In this document: positions 10,467 to 18,791 of the stretch, piece after piece
Position numbering within the stretch: position 1 is the first letter of the stretch
Layout: each line of letters starts with the position of its first letter
From: an uncultured Alphaproteobacteria bacterium
GTDB lineage: Bacteria > Pseudomonadota > Alphaproteobacteria > RF32 > CAG-239
Reading direction: 5' to 3'
Length of the DNA stretch: 64,000 nt
Assembly: GCA_944393175.1 (NCBI GenBank)
Contig: CALXZH010000012.1
Span: 62,001-126,000 of the forward strand
Notes under the pieces: generated by a model
The model's input: the letters and a program-made list of their open reading frames with translations, nothing else
Databases searched by the model: none
Told to the model about the DNA's origin: nothing
Position numbers and translations under genes: made by a program

Positions 10467-11405
10467 TTATTTGGTCGGCGTTGTTTTGCTGAGCAGCCAA
10501 TCTATATCTCCAAGGCTTGCTTCATCAAAATTACTGAGCTCATAAAAAGTCATTGTGTAGTCCAGAAGTCCGGCAAAGTTGGGCAAATTAGAATCGAATA
10601 TCATGGCGTGTGCCAATGTGCGACCAAATACAGGTTTGTTGCGGCTTTCGATTTCTTTGCGTAAAAATCTTATTTGATGGTAATTTACACCGGTATTTAT
10701 TTTGTGGCTGTAAGAGCGCATCGAATCTATTAGAGAGGGAAATATTTTGTATTTGTAATTTTTGTCTTCGGTTTCATCTTTTGGGGTAAGGCCCGGTTCA
10801 TCGGAATACCACAATAGTTCTCGATATAAGGAATTGGCTTCATTTGCGGGACGGTTTGTTCCCCAGTTGCTTTCTATGGCGGCTACGCCCATCAGCATTG
10901 ACGGTGGCACAAAATTTACTCTTAAAACCAGCTCTTTTAGGATATATGCATATCGGCGTTCACCTTTGAGACGCGTGAAAATGTCATATTTTTTTGCTTG
11001 TTCTTCCAGAAATTGCTCTTGCTCAGGGCTTAGGTTGTGTTTGTTTTTGAACTGAAGTTCCAGCAAACGTATGTTTATGCTGTCTTCATATAGCTCTTGT
11101 TTTACCTTTAGAGCCAACGGACCCAATATTTGCAGAAATAATTTATTGCGTTTTTGCGGGTCTTTTATTTCTCTGAAGTCTGAAGGGAGTTTCTTTAAGA
11201 ATATCGGCGGATATATCCAGTCTCGCATATAGATATAGTCCTTGTAGCCGTATATTTGGTATATCTCCTCGAGTTCGTCGGTGGTGATTTCATCAATATA
11301 TATTCCATCGGCTTTGAAGTCATAAACTGCCTTTTTTTCTGCCGCTTGGACAATGGTGGCAGAGATTAAAATCATCAAAAATATGTATAAATAATGCTTA
11401 ATCAT
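10467..11405 (-). CDS. bax: Bax-like periplasmic glucosaminidase
   Basis: 312 residues with an N-terminal signal peptide (residues 1-21, ending IVQA). The C-terminal half matches the FlgJ/Bax glucosaminidase fold: FVPPSMLMGVAAIESNWGTN with the catalytic glutamate at E178, followed by FGRTLAHAMI. Such enzymes hydrolyse N-acetylglucosaminyl linkages in peptidoglycan. Its start overlaps the end of the nifU-like gene by 4 bases (ATGA), so the two are translationally coupled. Bax substrate specificity is inferred from family. Confidence 0.85.
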   Translation of the reverse strand: MIKHYLYIFLMILISATIVQAAEKKAVYDFKADGIYIDEITTDELEEIYQIYGYKDYIYMRDWIYPPIFLKKLPSDFREIKDPQKRNKLFLQILGPLALKVKQELYEDSINIRLLELQFKNKHNLSPEQEQFLEEQAKKYDIFTRLKGERRYAYILKELVLRVNFVPPSMLMGVAAIESNWGTNRPANEANSLYRELLWYSDEPGLTPKDETEDKNYKYKIFPSLIDSMRSYSHKINTGVNYHQIRFLRKEIESRNKPVFGRTLAHAMIFDSNLPNFAGLLDYTMTFYELSNFDEASLGDIDWLLSKTTPTK

Positions 11406-11950
11406 GCTTTGGAAGTTTCATAATTTTTAACTTCTTTTACTTCGGGAATGTATGTTTTGAGAATTTTCTCAACCCCTTCTTTGAGCGTGACCATGGCGTA
11501 TGGACAGCCGGCGCAGTTGCCTCGCATTTCAACGTAGACAATTCCTTGTTCAAAACTTTTGAAAACAATGTCTCCTCCGTCTTGTTTGACGGCCGGACGA
11601 ATGCGGGCGTTGATTAAGCCGATGATGCGGTTGGTAACATCGCCTGAATCTTGCTTTTCATCAGCGGAAATGACTGCTTCTTCGCCTAATGAAACGTAAT
11701 CCATTATTTCTGCCAAAATTTCGGGTTTGAGCGTGTCCCATGAGGCTTGCTCTTCTTTGGTAACTGAGAGCATTTCCGATGTCATAAATATGGATTTGAT
11801 TCCGCCAAGGTCAAAAATATGTTCCGCCAAAGGGGATTTGCGCAGAGATTTGGCATCAATAAATTCTGCAGTGCCGCTTTTTAAGAGTTGAACCGGCGGA
11901 AAAAAATTGAGAACGTTGGCATCGGGGGTTTCTTGAGTTTCAATCAACAT
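11402..11950 (-). CDS. NifU/NfuA-like iron-sulfur scaffold protein
   Basis: 182 residues: an N-terminal NfuA scaffold-type domain (about 1-90; FFPPVQLL, FDLGGIKSIF) followed by the NifU C-terminal domain (about 110-180) with RPAVKQDGGDIVF and the cluster-binding CAGC motif. The alphaproteobacterial form without a degenerate A-type domain delivers 4Fe-4S clusters to target proteins. The window contains several Fe-S clients (RlmN, ferredoxins). Co-transcribed with bax and probably with the two genes upstream. Confidence 0.92.
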   Translation of the reverse strand: MLIETQETPDANVLNFFPPVQLLKSGTAEFIDAKSLRKSPLAEHIFDLGGIKSIFMTSEMLSVTKEEQASWDTLKPEILAEIMDYVSLGEEAVISADEKQDSGDVTNRIIGLINARIRPAVKQDGGDIVFKSFEQGIVYVEMRGNCAGCPYAMVTLKEGVEKILKTYIPEVKEVKNYETSKA

Positions 11951-11959
11951 AGCTATATC

Positions 11960-13000
11960 CTATTGTTTTTTATTATTTAAGTTGGAAACAATTTGTGAGA
12001 TGAGATTTTGGGCTTTGTTTATATATAAGTCTAAATAGCTCAGGTGATTTGGTGCCGTGAGGCTGTTTAATTCACCATTGCGAATTATTAAGGGATGAAT
12101 TGCAGAGGCATCTTCCAAGGCCTTGATTATGCTAATCCATTTTTGGTATTGATTGGTTGAAACTATGATGTCTTTGTAGTCGTTGCCTAAGGCCTTAAAT
12201 ATCAGATAATACGCATAGGCTTTGCCTTGGTTGTAATAAAATATGTTATCGGCTTTGGTATCTATCCAAGACGAACTTTCTTCTCTGATTTGGGCGTCAA
12301 GCGCGGCCGTGCTCTTGGCTAAATTAATGCGGGATTTGTTTAAGAGATAGGCGAGGTCGGCCGGTGTTTTGTAAAAAGTTTCCGTGCCGAGACTTAGGTT
12401 TTGATTGTAGTGAATCAGGTGGCGGCGGGCTTTACGGTATTGATTGTTGGCTGAGGGAGCCAGAAGTAATTTGTTTTCGGCCGAAAACATCCAAACAGTT
12501 CCGGGATAGCGCAAGAGTTCAGCCGCGGCTTGAAGGTCGGATTGTTCTCCTTCGGAAACAATTTTTTTATCTATTCTTTTGGCAAAGGAGGAGGAAAACT
12601 TGCTCAAAGCATCAAACATTCCAAGTTGAAAACTCGGCATATTATCCAGAAAATAAGACGGATAGAAAAACGGGAGATTGGGCGTCCAGATTTTTTCGTT
12701 GACTTCGCGGTTGATTAAAAACGAAATCATCTCAACCGTGCTGGATTGCTCGGGGTGCGATTCATCTATCTCATAAGTGGTGGTGCGGTCAATGTTGCTG
12801 ACTAAAAGTCCACCCAGAGGGTAATACAAAAAAATGATGAGTGCTAAACCAATGGTTAGAATATGCCACCAGGAGGCCAAAAAGTTTAAAACTTTGTTGG
12901 TGAACACGTCAAAGCTAAAACTCAAGTGCTTGATGTTGATTGATGATTTGATTTTTTTGAGAAGTGTTACCAGCCAGTCTTTAAGCTTGGTTTTGAGCAT
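11960..13000 (-). CDS. DUF2333-family membrane protein
   Basis: 346 residues with one N-terminal membrane span (about residues 44-64) and a large periplasmic part. The segments YYPLGGLLVSNID and FYPSYFLDNMPSFQLGMFDAL agree with DUF2333, an uncharacterised proteobacterial family. The start overlaps the end of murJ by 20 bases, and nifU follows after 9 bases, indicating one transcript. Location next to the lipid II flippase hints at an envelope role, which is inference only. Confidence 0.8.
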   Translation of the reverse strand: MLKTKLKDWLVTLLKKIKSSINIKHLSFSFDVFTNKVLNFLASWWHILTIGLALIIFLYYPLGGLLVSNIDRTTTYEIDESHPEQSSTVEMISFLINREVNEKIWTPNLPFFYPSYFLDNMPSFQLGMFDALSKFSSSFAKRIDKKIVSEGEQSDLQAAAELLRYPGTVWMFSAENKLLLAPSANNQYRKARRHLIHYNQNLSLGTETFYKTPADLAYLLNKSRINLAKSTAALDAQIREESSSWIDTKADNIFYYNQGKAYAYYLIFKALGNDYKDIIVSTNQYQKWISIIKALEDASAIHPLIIRNGELNSLTAPNHLSYLDLYINKAQNLISQIVSNLNNKKQ

Positions 13001-14576
13001 TTTTCTTTCCTTTTGATTTTAGTAATTTCAAAATTTCTGCAATATCTAATGTCTTGGTTAGTTTAGCCAATATCAGGAAACTTGCAACACCCAAAACGCA
13101 TAATCCGCCCAAAAGAGGTATTTTTATGGTATAGGAGGTTTGTAACCAGTTATTGAAAATTAGGTCGCAACCATATTCGGCGAGGTAGAGAATCGCCCCC
13201 ATGACAAGAGAACAGAAAGTGATTTTGAATATTTTGATGTTGAGCGCCTTGGAATAAGACCAATAACCTCTTTTTTTGAGACCTCTTAAGTATTGATACA
13301 GCGAGACAAAAGAGGCTAATGATGTGGCCGTGGCAACGCCGACATGGCCGAAAGGAATCATTAAAGCGATGCTTAAGGCGAGGTTTGCCAGCATAACAAT
13401 TATGCTGTATTTGACCGGTGTTTTGGTATCGCCGCGGGCAAAAAAGTTTGGGGCTAAGGCCTTTACCATTACATAAGACGGCAGACCGATGGAGTAGGCA
13501 ATAACAGCTTGGGCGGTCATTATCGAATCTTCTTGCGTGAAGCGGCCGTGGTGAAAGAGAATATCAATAATGGGAAAGGCCAGTACAATTAAGGCTACCA
13601 TGGCCGGAATTGACATCAGTGCGCCATATTCAACGGCTTTGTCTTGCATATGGTTGGCTTGTTCTTGCTCTCCGGCTTTGAGATGGTGTGAGAGAATCGG
13701 CAGCAAGGCAACGCTGATGGCCGCACCAACCACGCCTAAGGGCAGTTGTTGAATGCGGTTGGCATAGTAGAGCCAAGAGATTGCTCCCGTTCCTACTAAG
13801 GACACGATAATTGTATCAACCACCATGTTAATTTGGTAAACTCCGGCGCCTAAAACGCCCGGTGCAATGCGTTTAAACAGCGTGATGATTTCAGAATTTT
13901 TGAGCAGCTGAAGGATGTTGGTTTGGGGTTTTACCTTGACATCTATGCCACGCAAAAACCAAGAAAGCCAAAAGATTTCGATTAATCCGGCGATGGTAAC
14001 GCTCCATGAAATGCCGTGAGCCGGTGTTTCGCCGAAAGGAACAAAAATAAAAACCGAAATTATCATCATCAGGTTTAAGATTACCGGTGCGGCAGCCGGA
14101 CCCGCAAATTTGCCAAACGAGTTCAAAATCCCTGATTGAAAAGAAACAATTGAAATAAACAGCAAAAACGGAAAAGTAATGCGCGATAATTCAATGGATA
14201 ATGACATTTTTTCAGGATCAGAGCTAAAGCCCGGGGCCATTATCTCAACTACCCAAGGCATGCAAAACTCCATGATAATTACAAAAACGGTTAAAAATAC
14301 CGCTAACACCGAAATGGCTTGCGAGGCAAAGGTGACGGCTTGTTCTTTGCCGTCGGTCACAAGTTTGTGCGAGAGCATGGGAACAAATGCTGTGGTAAAG
14401 GCGCCTTCGGCAAACAAACTCCTAAATAAGTTGGGCAATTTAAATGCGACAAAAAAAGCATCGGATATGGCGCCCGCTCCTAAAAAGTTGGCCAAAACCA
14501 TGTCGCGCAAGAATCCGGTAATGCGACTGATGAGCGTGAAGCCGCCAAAGGTGGCGATAGACTTTAGTAAAGACAT
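12981..14576 (-). CDS. murJ: Lipid II flippase MurJ
   Basis: 531 residues, about 14 membrane spans, MOP-superfamily. Characteristic motifs: RITGFLRDMVLANFLGAG near the N-terminus, LFRSLFAEGAFTTAFVP, and RIQQLPLGVVGAAISVALLP in the middle. MurJ flips lipid II across the inner membrane for peptidoglycan synthesis. It heads a minus-strand run murJ-DUF2333-nifU-bax with overlaps or tiny gaps. Confidence 0.97.
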   Translation of the reverse strand: MSLLKSIATFGGFTLISRITGFLRDMVLANFLGAGAISDAFFVAFKLPNLFRSLFAEGAFTTAFVPMLSHKLVTDGKEQAVTFASQAISVLAVFLTVFVIIMEFCMPWVVEIMAPGFSSDPEKMSLSIELSRITFPFLLFISIVSFQSGILNSFGKFAGPAAAPVILNLMMIISVFIFVPFGETPAHGISWSVTIAGLIEIFWLSWFLRGIDVKVKPQTNILQLLKNSEIITLFKRIAPGVLGAGVYQINMVVDTIIVSLVGTGAISWLYYANRIQQLPLGVVGAAISVALLPILSHHLKAGEQEQANHMQDKAVEYGALMSIPAMVALIVLAFPIIDILFHHGRFTQEDSIMTAQAVIAYSIGLPSYVMVKALAPNFFARGDTKTPVKYSIIVMLANLALSIALMIPFGHVGVATATSLASFVSLYQYLRGLKKRGYWSYSKALNIKIFKITFCSLVMGAILYLAEYGCDLIFNNWLQTSYTIKIPLLGGLCVLGVASFLILAKLTKTLDIAEILKLLKSKGKKNAQNQA

Positions 14577-14709
14577 TTTGTTCCCTTAAATTGTTATTTG
14601 TTAAGGATATTTTATTGATTTTGAGATAGTATATTGTATAAAGATTAAAAATACGAATAGAAAAAGCGTTTTATTGTCTTATTTTTAACAAAAAAATCAG
14701 CTTTAAGTG

Positions 14710-14738
14710 TTGACAAAATATTATTTTATTGCGATAAT
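14710..14738 (+). promoter_or_regulatory. Near-consensus sigma-70 promoter
   Basis: TTGACA at 14710-14715 and GATAAT at 14733-14738 with an exact 17-base spacer. This is the best-matching housekeeping promoter seen in the window. It drives only the 114-residue protein starting at 14786. Confidence 0.8.
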
Positions 14739-14785
14739 AGACAAAAGAGATAAGAATAATAAAAATAATATCTAGGAGAAGTTTT

Positions 14786-15130
14786 ATGGTTAATATGAGT
14801 AAATTGCCGGAAGGCACACAATTTGCAGCGAAAGGCGGGGTTGGCAGTATAGCTAGAAATTCTACGCATACGTCAAATGCGGCTTATTCTTTAGCTGCAC
14901 AAATTTTAATTTCGAGAGGTATTAACGCATTGGCTTTTGGTGCAGAACATCAAGCAAATGCAGAAAAATCGCCGTTGTATAATGCTGTTTTGGCTCATAA
15001 TGGAGCAGATTTAGGAGATGGAAAAACTCAAATGCATTCTCCAGAAAAAACTTATGCTGCTGTTAAAGAAGCTGAGATGATGAAAAATATTACCATGAAA
15101 TCTTTTATAACGAAAGGTTTGGGCGATTAA
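14786..15130 (+). CDS. Small soluble protein of unknown function, strong promoter
   Basis: 114 residues, rich in A, G, N and K, without a signal peptide or membrane span. It contains alanine-rich helices (AAYSLAAQILISRGINALAFGA; EKTYAAVKEAEMMKN). An AGGAG ribosome-binding site lies 8 bases before the ATG. The gene is a single-cistron unit: near-consensus promoter in front, terminator behind. That layout suggests an abundant protein. I do not recognise the family. Codon use is plain AT-rich, like its neighbours. Confidence 0.75.
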   Translation: MVNMSKLPEGTQFAAKGGVGSIARNSTHTSNAAYSLAAQILISRGINALAFGAEHQANAEKSPLYNAVLAHNGADLGDGKTQMHSPEKTYAAVKEAEMMKNITMKSFITKGLGD

Positions 15131-15170
15131 TCTTATTTGAATAAATAAGACTTCTCTCTACGAAATTATG

Positions 15171-15204
15171 AAAAACCTCCTTAAACTCTTCAGGAGGCTT
15201 TTTG
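15171..15204 (+). terminator. Terminator of the 114-residue gene
   Basis: AACCTCC pairs with GGAGGCT across a 12-base loop, followed by TTTTT. It lies 40 bases after the stop codon at 15130. Confidence 0.75.
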
Positions 15205-15215
15205 TTATTTAAAAT

Positions 15216-15248
15216 AAAAAACCGGACTTTTCGTCCGGCTTTTTTTTG
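15216..15248. terminator. Terminator shared with typA (bidirectional)
   Basis: CCGGAC/GTCCGG stem with a short TTTTC loop, flanked by A-run and T-run. On the minus strand it follows the typA stop directly; on the plus strand it is a second stop for the small gene. Confidence 0.85.
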
Positions 15249-15250
15249 CT

Positions 15251-17071
15251 TTAGGCCATAACTTCCGGTTTGGCGCGCTTTCTGGCTATCGGGTCCAAAA
15301 TTCTTTTACGCAGGCGTAAGGTTTTTGGTGTAACTTCCAGAAGCTCATCTTCCTGAATATAAGATAAGGCTTGTTCAAGTGAGAGTTTGCGCGGCGGAAT
15401 AAGGTCAATCGCCTCATCTTTACCGGCGGCACGAATATTGGTTAATTGTTTTGCCTTGGTCGGGTTAACTTCCAAGTCATTAGACTTGGTGTGTTCACCA
15501 ATAATCATTCCGACATAAACCGGTACGTTGGCATCAATAAACATCGGGCCACGGTCTTGTAATTTCCATAAAGAATATGCAACGGCTGTTCCGTTTTCCG
15601 AGGATACCAAAACACCATTGCGGCGGCTGTCAATTTCGCCTTTGTAGGGTTCATAATCCTTAAAACTGCGGTTCATGATACCGGTACCTCGGGTGTCGGT
15701 TAAAAATTCGGAGTGGTACCCAATAAGACCGCGAGAGGGGGCGTTGAAAATAAGTCTGACTTTGTTGCCGATTTGTGATGGAATCATCTCAACCAATTCG
15801 GCTTTGCGTTGACCGAGTTTTTCAACCACGTTACCCGAAAATTCTTCATCAACGTCAATGACAACTTCTTCAAAAGGTTCAAGCAGTTGACCGTTCTCAT
15901 CTCTCTTCATCAAAACACGCGGACGAGAAATTGAAAGCTCGAAACCTTCACGGCGCATGGTTTCAATCAAAACACCCAATTGCAATTCACCACGGCCGGC
16001 AACTTCAAACGAATCTGAAGAATCGGTGCGGGAAATCTTGAGCGCAATGTTGCCTTCGGCTTCTTTGCATAGTCTATCCCAAATCATACGAGAGGTAACT
16101 TTGTCGCCTTCGCGTCCGGCTAAAGGCGAATCGTTGATTGAGAAAGTCATGGCCAGTGTCGGCGGGTCTATCGGTTGAGCCTTAATGGCTTGGTTGACAT
16201 CTAATGCACAAATGGTGTCGGCAACCGTGCCTTTAACAATTCCGGCAACGGCAACAATGTCTCCGGCGTGAGCTTCTTCCAAAGCAACACGGTCCAGTCC
16301 GCGATAAGCCAAAATTTTGCTGATGCGAACACGCTCCAATTCTTTGTTTTGGCCGTCCAAAACTTTAACTGTATCGTTAACGTGAAGCGTTCCGGTTTGG
16401 ATTTTTCCGGTGAGCAGACGACCGATAAATTTATTGGCTTCCAATGTGGTCGCAAGCATTGAAAATGGGGCATTCAAATCACAAGCCGGTTCCGGAACAT
16501 AGTCCAAAATGAGTTGGAAAAGAGGTGTTAAGTCTTTCTTTTCATCGGACATATCTTTAACTGCCCAGCCATTGCGTCCGGAGGCATATAATACAGGGAA
16601 GTCTAATTGCTTGTCGTTGGCATTGAGGCTTACGAATAAGTCAAAAACTTCATCCAATACTTCATCAACACGGGCGTCGGCCTTATCGGCTTTGTTGATA
16701 ACAACAATCGGGCAGAGGCCTAATTTGAGCGCCTTACCTAATACAAATTTGGTTTGCGGCATTGGGCCTTCCGATGCATCAACCAACAAAACAACACCGT
16801 CAACCATTGATAAAATACGTTCTACTTCACCACCAAAGTCAGCGTGGCCCGGTGTATCTACAATGTTGATGTGGGTGCCGTGCCAGTTTACGGATGTGCA
16901 TTTTGATAAAATGGTGATGCCTCTTTCTCTTTCGAGGTCGTTGCTGTCCATAACGCATTCGGCAACTTTTTGATTGTCACGGAAAGTTCCGCTTTGTTTT
17001 AATAAGCCATCTACCAATGTGGTTTTGCCATGGTCAACGTGGGCAATGATGGCAATGTTTCTCATATTCAT
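15251..17071 (-). CDS. typA: Ribosome-associated GTPase TypA/BipA
   Basis: 606 residues, full length. N-terminal translational GTPase domain with [15 protein letters not shown] (P-loop), RGITILSK (switch I), [12 protein letters not shown] and [12 protein letters not shown]-like domains III and V and the TypA-specific C-terminus follow. It binds the ribosome under stress and low temperature and aids subunit assembly. The start is the ATG that gives [16 protein letters not shown]. The 160-base leader before it contains a hairpin (see 17114). Confidence 0.97.
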   Translation of the reverse strand: MNMRNIAIIAHVDHGKTTLVDGLLKQSGTFRDNQKVAECVMDSNDLERERGITILSKCTSVNWHGTHINIVDTPGHADFGGEVERILSMVDGVVLLVDASEGPMPQTKFVLGKALKLGLCPIVVINKADKADARVDEVLDEVFDLFVSLNANDKQLDFPVLYASGRNGWAVKDMSDEKKDLTPLFQLILDYVPEPACDLNAPFSMLATTLEANKFIGRLLTGKIQTGTLHVNDTVKVLDGQNKELERVRISKILAYRGLDRVALEEAHAGDIVAVAGIVKGTVADTICALDVNQAIKAQPIDPPTLAMTFSINDSPLAGREGDKVTSRMIWDRLCKEAEGNIALKISRTDSSDSFEVAGRGELQLGVLIETMRREGFELSISRPRVLMKRDENGQLLEPFEEVVIDVDEEFSGNVVEKLGQRKAELVEMIPSQIGNKVRLIFNAPSRGLIGYHSEFLTDTRGTGIMNRSFKDYEPYKGEIDSRRNGVLVSSENGTAVAYSLWKLQDRGPMFIDANVPVYVGMIIGEHTKSNDLEVNPTKAKQLTNIRAAGKDEAIDLIPPRKLSLEQALSYIQEDELLEVTPKTLRLRKRILDPIARKRAKPEVMA

Positions 17072-17113
17072 GTTAGAATCCCTTGTATTTTGGCATAATT
17101 AATATGCACAATA

Positions 17114-17142
17114 TTCCCCGTGAAATAAGCCCTCACAGGGAA
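17114..17142 (-). promoter_or_regulatory. Hairpin in the typA leader
   Basis: TTCCC-C-GTGA and TCAC-A-GGGAA form a 9-bp stem with one internal C/A mismatch and a 9-base loop, 43 bases before the typA start codon. No T-run follows, so it is not a terminator. It may affect typA mRNA stability or translation; the role is inference. Confidence 0.35.
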
Positions 17143-17231
17143 ATTTGCCTTAAACTCTTGTTTTGTAATTCGCTTTACAATAGCAAGTTTAATTTATTTT
17201 TCAAGAAAATCCTGAAAAAAATGGTGTTTTT

Positions 17232-18254
17232 TTATGAAAAAGATTTACCGTAGGTCCTTAATTTGTTACGGACAAATCCACGGAGCGATACTTCGGCTCT
17301 GGCACCGTAATGCCCGATGATTTCGGCGGCGGCAATGCCCCCAATCATGGCGCAAGTGCCAAGACTGCGTCCTTGCGTATAGCCATATAAGAATCCGGCG
17401 GCGTATAAATCTCCGGCTCCGGTCGTATCAACGACTTCTTCAACTTTTTCGGCATCAATGAAAATTTTAATGCGTTTGTTGACGACAACCGATCCTTGAG
17501 CATTACGCGTGATGGCGGCAATCTCTACTTTGTCTTTTACCATGTCTAAGCACTTATTTAAGTCGTCTTGCTTGTATAGAGATTTGATTTCTTCTTCATT
17601 ACCGAATAAAATATCAACCTCATTGTCAATAAATTGGCAGAATTCGTCGCGGTGGCGCTCAATGCAGCTTTTATCCGATAAGCTGAAAGCAATCATGCGG
17701 TCATATTTGTGTGCTAATTCGCAAGCCTTAAACATGGCTTCACGCGCGGAGGCGCTATCCCAAAGATAAGCCTCAAGATAGATAATACGGGAACATTTGA
17801 TGACATTTTCATCTATATCATCAGCTGAAAGTCTTTGTGCGGCACCAAGGTAGGTGAACATTGAACGCTCGGCATCAGGCGTGACCAATACAATGCTTCG
17901 TCCGGTGGAAGGGCCTTGATATAGAGGTGTGGTGAAAAAGTCAACACCGGCCGCACCGATGGAACGTTGAAACTCCTGACCTAATTCATCATCGTGGACT
18001 TTACCGATAAAAGCAGGCGTGCCGCCTAGTGAGGCAATGGCTGCAACCGTGTTGGCAGAAGATCCGCCCGAGACTTCTCTTTCGGGAACAAGGTCGGCAT
18101 AAATGGCGCCGGCAGTCGGGGCATCAAGCAAAGTCATAGCCCCTTTTTCTAATTTGCGTTCAGTTAAAAAACCTTCGCCGACTTTGGCCAAAACATCAAC
18201 TATGGCATTGCCGATACCGGTTACGTCATATATTACATCACTCTTATTGCTCAT
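17232..18254 (-). CDS. PfkB-family sugar/nucleoside kinase, probably adenosine kinase
   Basis: 340 residues, ribokinase fold. N-terminal GIGNAIVDVLAKV, the substrate-lid GGSSANTVAAIASLGG, and the C-terminal anion-hole signature DTTGAGDLYAAGFLYG with the catalytic base D282. The overall sequence follows the alphaproteobacterial PfkB group usually annotated adenosine kinase, which phosphorylates adenosine to AMP. Ribokinase-type alternatives cannot be excluded by eye. Stands alone, transcribed leftward after the ferredoxin. Confidence 0.85.
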   Translation of the reverse strand: MSNKSDVIYDVTGIGNAIVDVLAKVGEGFLTERKLEKGAMTLLDAPTAGAIYADLVPEREVSGGSSANTVAAIASLGGTPAFIGKVHDDELGQEFQRSIGAAGVDFFTTPLYQGPSTGRSIVLVTPDAERSMFTYLGAAQRLSADDIDENVIKCSRIIYLEAYLWDSASAREAMFKACELAHKYDRMIAFSLSDKSCIERHRDEFCQFIDNEVDILFGNEEEIKSLYKQDDLNKCLDMVKDKVEIAAITRNAQGSVVVNKRIKIFIDAEKVEEVVDTTGAGDLYAAGFLYGYTQGRSLGTCAMIGGIAAAEIIGHYGARAEVSLRGFVRNKLRTYGKSFS

Positions 18255-18331
18255 TATTTTCTCTTAAAGTTAAAAGTTAAACTTGATTCTTTTGTAGCTT
18301 GCTTTGATTTTTTCTGCAAGTCTTATTTCAT

Positions 18332-18364
18332 AAAAAAAGCCTTTACTTGCGCAAAGGCTTTCTT
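18332..18364 (-). terminator. Terminator of the ferredoxin gene
   Basis: AAGCCTTT/AAAGGCTT stem with an 8-base loop; on the minus strand it ends in a long T-run, 20 bases after the ferredoxin stop. Confidence 0.85.
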
Positions 18365-18383
18365 AAAGGTCAAAAGCTTGGAT

Positions 18384-18623
18384 TTAAGCTTCTGCTTGCG
18401 GCCATTCAGCGGCTTTTTCAGCGTTGAATTCAACCCATTTCGGGTCAGCATCGGCATCATTGCAGATTGCTTCATGCGGGCATTCAGAAATGCATACGCC
18501 GCAGTCAATGCAAGTGTCAGGATCAACAACCATTTGGGTCGGGCCTTCATGGAAAGCTGAAACCGGGCATACTTCTACGCAAGATTTGCATTTGACGCAA
18601 GAGTCATTTACAACAGAAACCAT
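18384..18623 (-). CDS. FdxA-type ferredoxin with two Cys4 motifs
   Basis: 79 residues. Two cluster motifs: C9-C12-C15-C19-P and C38-C41-C44-C48-P. The C-terminal segment (KWVEFNAEKAAEWP) and FHEGP-type linker place it in the FdxA (Azotobacter ferredoxin I) family. FdxA usually has an insertion in the first motif and binds a 3Fe-4S plus a 4Fe-4S cluster; this protein has the compact CxxCxxCxxxCP form, which should hold two 4Fe-4S clusters. Partner enzymes are not identified. Single gene, divergent from htpG. Confidence 0.9.
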   Translation of the reverse strand: MVSVVNDSCVKCKSCVEVCPVSAFHEGPTQMVVDPDTCIDCGVCISECPHEAICNDADADPKWVEFNAEKAAEWPQAEA

Positions 18624-18727
18624 TAATTTAACTCCTAATTGTTGTTCAATAGTTCAAGGCTTAATCTAGCCCGATTTCTCATAAAATCAAGCAAAAAAAC
18701 TTTTGTGTGCCGATTTATGCCCTTACC

Positions 18728-18756
18728 CTTGCGTTTTGCTTCATGAGTTCCCATAT
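18728..18756 (+). promoter_or_regulatory. Putative RpoH (heat-shock) promoter of htpG
   Basis: CTTG at 18728-18731 and CCCATAT at 18750-18756, 18 bases apart. This fits the alphaproteobacterial RpoH pattern CTTG-N17/18-CYTATNT with one mismatch. The same layout precedes groES. Confidence 0.6.
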
Positions 18757-18791
18757 ATTTGGTAACGGTTTTTTTATAAAGGACAAAAATT

